Source of the DNA: an uncultured Alphaproteobacteria bacterium
Lineage (GTDB): Bacteria; Pseudomonadota; Alphaproteobacteria; UBA7887
Assembly: GCA_913044255.1 (NCBI GenBank)
Contig: CAJWOI010000002.1
Location: 1-26,775, forward strand
DNA length: 26,775 nucleotides
Direction: 5' to 3'
The notes beneath the pieces are model-generated. The model had not been told where the DNA came from, did not search any database, and saw only the letters and a list, made by a program, of their open reading frames with translations. The translations under genes and the position numbers were made by a program. Of this stretch, positions 25,022-26,775 are shown piece by piece. Every line of letters starts with the position of its first letter. Position 1 is the stretch's first letter.

Positions 25022-26704
25022 TTAGCAATCTCCACCTTCCCCTGACACTGTAGTCGTGTTGAGTGACGCGTTGAACCGAACTGAAGTGGGCGCAAAATCA
25101 CCGTGATTCATTTGCTGCAGCAGAGCCCGTTTTAATATTTTACCACTCGCAGTCAAAGGAAACTCCGCCAGGGCAGCATAATACTCCGGCATGTCATAGG
25201 CCGAAAGCCCAGAGGAGTATAGATGACGGAGCACCATATCTGGATCCGGTAACTCATCACCCGAGGGCACAATAATTAGGCAAACTTTTTCGCCGAGCCT
25301 TGAATCTTTTACCGGGATTACCGCTGCCTTTTCTATCGACGGGTGCCGTACCGCTAGATCCTCTATCTTTCGAGGATGAATATTCCGGCCTCCTCGTATG
25401 ATAATATCTTTAACCCTGCCAACAATTTCCAAGTTTCCTGCTGCATCAAGGCGCCCAAGATCACCACTCATAAACCAACCATCTCGGTTGAAGGAAATCT
25501 CGGTCGATTTTTGATCACCGAAATAACCCAACATCAGCGCGGCGCCACGACCCCCTATTTCTCCAACATTTCCAACAGCCATTGACACGGCATTGTCTTC
25601 AGGGTCAAAAATCTTTACTTGATAAGATGGGCCGCCGCGGCCACAAGTTCCGACAATAATATCGGTATCATCCCCAGGGTGAGTGTACTGATGCGAAGAA
25701 TTTTCAGTCATCCCGTACACGTTCTGCGGTGTAACACCCTGTAGGATAAATTCCTCTGCAGTGGACCGGGAGATCGGCGCCCCTGCCATATAAAAAACTT
25801 TTACCGACCCAAAAGAATCTAAACATTTTTCACGCTGTTGAGCCAGAAGGTCGATCGCATGCGTAGGTACACCCATGACGTAGTTGGCTCGCACCTCTTC
25901 CATCCAATCAAAAGAATCCATGCCCTCCAAAGGATCATTTACGACAAATTCTGCACCTGCGATAAGTGCCTGCGCAAAACCAACCCACGCGATGTGATGT
26001 GAAAGGGGGCTTAATGAAAGCAGCACCGTATCCCTACTGTGACACCAATCGGAGACTAAATCACGCGCATTGGCAAGAATAGTATTGTCGCTATGCATTA
26101 CACCCTTCGGCGTTCCAGTGGTGCCGGATGTAAACGCTACGTAGCAGATCTTATCTGCACCCAAACTTCGATATTCAGAATTATCAACATCTTGTTCTTC
26201 CCAACCCGGAAAATCTTTAGATAACTTCCTCTCTTTTGAAATCGAGAAACATGCAACGTTGGGGTCTGTTTCCTGAAGCAACTTAATTAAATCACTACCA
26301 TCTGCACTCCATTCTTCCTCAACAATTACCGCAGCAGCGTCTAACTCATGGACAAGAGACAACATTTCCAGCGATGTGTAGTTACGATGCAGTGATGGGC
26401 TACAAATATATCCGTTTCGCGAACAAGCCAACATTACTGCAACTGACTCCGCCCGATTTGACAACGCCATCGCAACTCGATCCCCGAGCTTCAGGCCGGT
26501 TTCTGCCAAAGCGTTGGCAATTGCTCGCGCCCATCGCTCTAACTGACGCCATGTAAGACGCCTACAGCTATCGCGAAGTGCATTAGCATCTGGGATCATT
26601 TTGGCCTGACGGGCCGCGTGATCGTACAACCCTTCGTCACGCCAAAGCCCGTGATCATGGTAACGTTTAGCTACTACCGGGTCATGCAGTGTCAGCAACG
26701 GCAT
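25022..26704 (-). CDS. AMP-dependent acyl-CoA synthetase
   Basis: A 560-residue adenylate-forming enzyme that activates a carboxylic acid to its CoA thioester through an acyl-AMP. The P-loop-like motif is FTSGTTGTPKGVMH (from T192), the YGMTENSSH motif lies at 330-338, the hinge region is FMSGDLGRLD (SGD 413-415) and VKDIIIRGGRNIHPRKIED, and the catalytic lysine is K522 in TASGKILKR. The closest match I can judge is the cyclohexanecarboxylate or medium-chain acyl-CoA ligase group, but the acid is not predictable. A partial gene ends three bases upstream on the same strand, suggesting an operon. It fits with the thiolase and DUF35 genes as a catabolic set, though it is not adjacent to them. 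Confidence 0.93.
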   Translation of the reverse strand: MPLLTLHDPVVAKRYHDHGLWRDEGLYDHAARQAKMIPDANALRDSCRRLTWRQLERWARAIANALAETGLKLGDRVAMALSNRAESVAVMLACSRNGYICSPSLHRNYTSLEMLSLVHELDAAAVIVEEEWSADGSDLIKLLQETDPNVACFSISKERKLSKDFPGWEEQDVDNSEYRSLGADKICYVAFTSGTTGTPKGVMHSDNTILANARDLVSDWCHSRDTVLLSLSPLSHHIAWVGFAQALIAGAEFVVNDPLEGMDSFDWMEEVRANYVMGVPTHAIDLLAQQREKCLDSFGSVKVFYMAGAPISRSTAEEFILQGVTPQNVYGMTENSSHQYTHPGDDTDIIVGTCGRGGPSYQVKIFDPEDNAVSMAVGNVGEIGGRGAALMLGYFGDQKSTEISFNRDGWFMSGDLGRLDAAGNLEIVGRVKDIIIRGGRNIHPRKIEDLAVRHPSIEKAAVIPVKDSRLGEKVCLIIVPSGDELPDPDMVLRHLYSSGLSAYDMPEYYAALAEFPLTASGKILKRALLQQMNHGDFAPTSVRFNASLNTTTVSGEGGDC

Positions 26705-26707
26705 TTT

Positions 26708-26775
26708 TTAATGGCCGAATTTATCCGTGTCGGGAGGGCGTTTCTTGCCAAAAGCAGCTCCCAATTCTAACGCCT
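26708..26775 (-). CDS. 3' end of a gene running off the window
   Basis: One minus-strand frame is open from the window edge to TAA at 26708-26710, giving 21 residues that read ALELGAAFGKKRPPDTDKFG plus a final His. The other two frames have early stops. The stop lies three bases before the acyl-CoA synthetase ATG, typical of coupled genes. The fragment could be the tail of an enoyl-CoA hydratase or another CoA enzyme, but it is too short to name. Confidence 0.5.
   Translation of the reverse strand, partial: ALELGAAFGKKRPPDTDKFGH

Noticed and set aside
24957..25028. Longer N-terminus for the EipB-like protein from a TTG
   Set aside because: It would bury the clear signal peptide in the interior and overlap the synthetase stop.

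Overview
The window is about 26.8 kb of an alphaproteobacterial chromosome, most like Rhodospirillales or related marine lineages. The evidence is gene content and order: gatCAB, ruvX, pyrB-pyrC, plsY, topA, rnr and rpmG in a row, plus the family markers DUF3572, an EipB/DUF1849 envelope protein and a DinB with an N-terminal zinc ribbon. Base composition looks moderate and genes are tightly packed. There is no CRISPR array, rRNA, insertion sequence or phage gene.

Layout. Positions 1-1908 (minus strand) carry tRNA-Ser(GCU) with its likely promoter, the RNA 2',3'-cyclic phosphodiesterase ThpR, a small unknown protein and a nu-class-like glutathione S-transferase. Positions 2072-5312 (minus) are the amidotransferase operon gatC-gatA-gatB, with both junctions overlapping as TAATG. 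Positions 5428-9843 (plus) are ruvX, an AEC permease, pyrB, pyrC and plsY. A 336-bp gap without a convincing gene follows, at the place where dprA often lies in relatives. It ends in an AT-rich promoter region before topA. Positions 10180-16372 (plus) hold topA, rnr, an MFS permease and rpmG, closed by a clear intrinsic terminator.

Positions 16522-20917 are an accessory insert. It holds a thiamine-diphosphate enzyme of unknown substrate (plus), a thiolase-like protein translationally coupled to a zinc-ribbon/OB-fold partner (minus), and an NHL beta-propeller (plus). Positions 20977-24042 (plus) are a compact run: DUF3572, a HAD hydrolase, a Mak-type fructokinase and DinB. Positions 24123-26775 (minus) are EipB, an AMP-dependent acyl-CoA synthetase and the 3' end of a further gene.

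The first two thirds are housekeeping: translation fidelity, pyrimidine and phospholipid synthesis, DNA topology and recombination, RNA turnover. The insert and the right end suggest CoA-thioester (carboxylic acid) catabolism. I see no clearly new system. The points most worth checking are the apparent loss of dprA and divK-pleD from a familiar gene order, a dihydroorotase lacking the first metal-binding His, and an rnr whose true start seems to lie upstream of any normal start codon.
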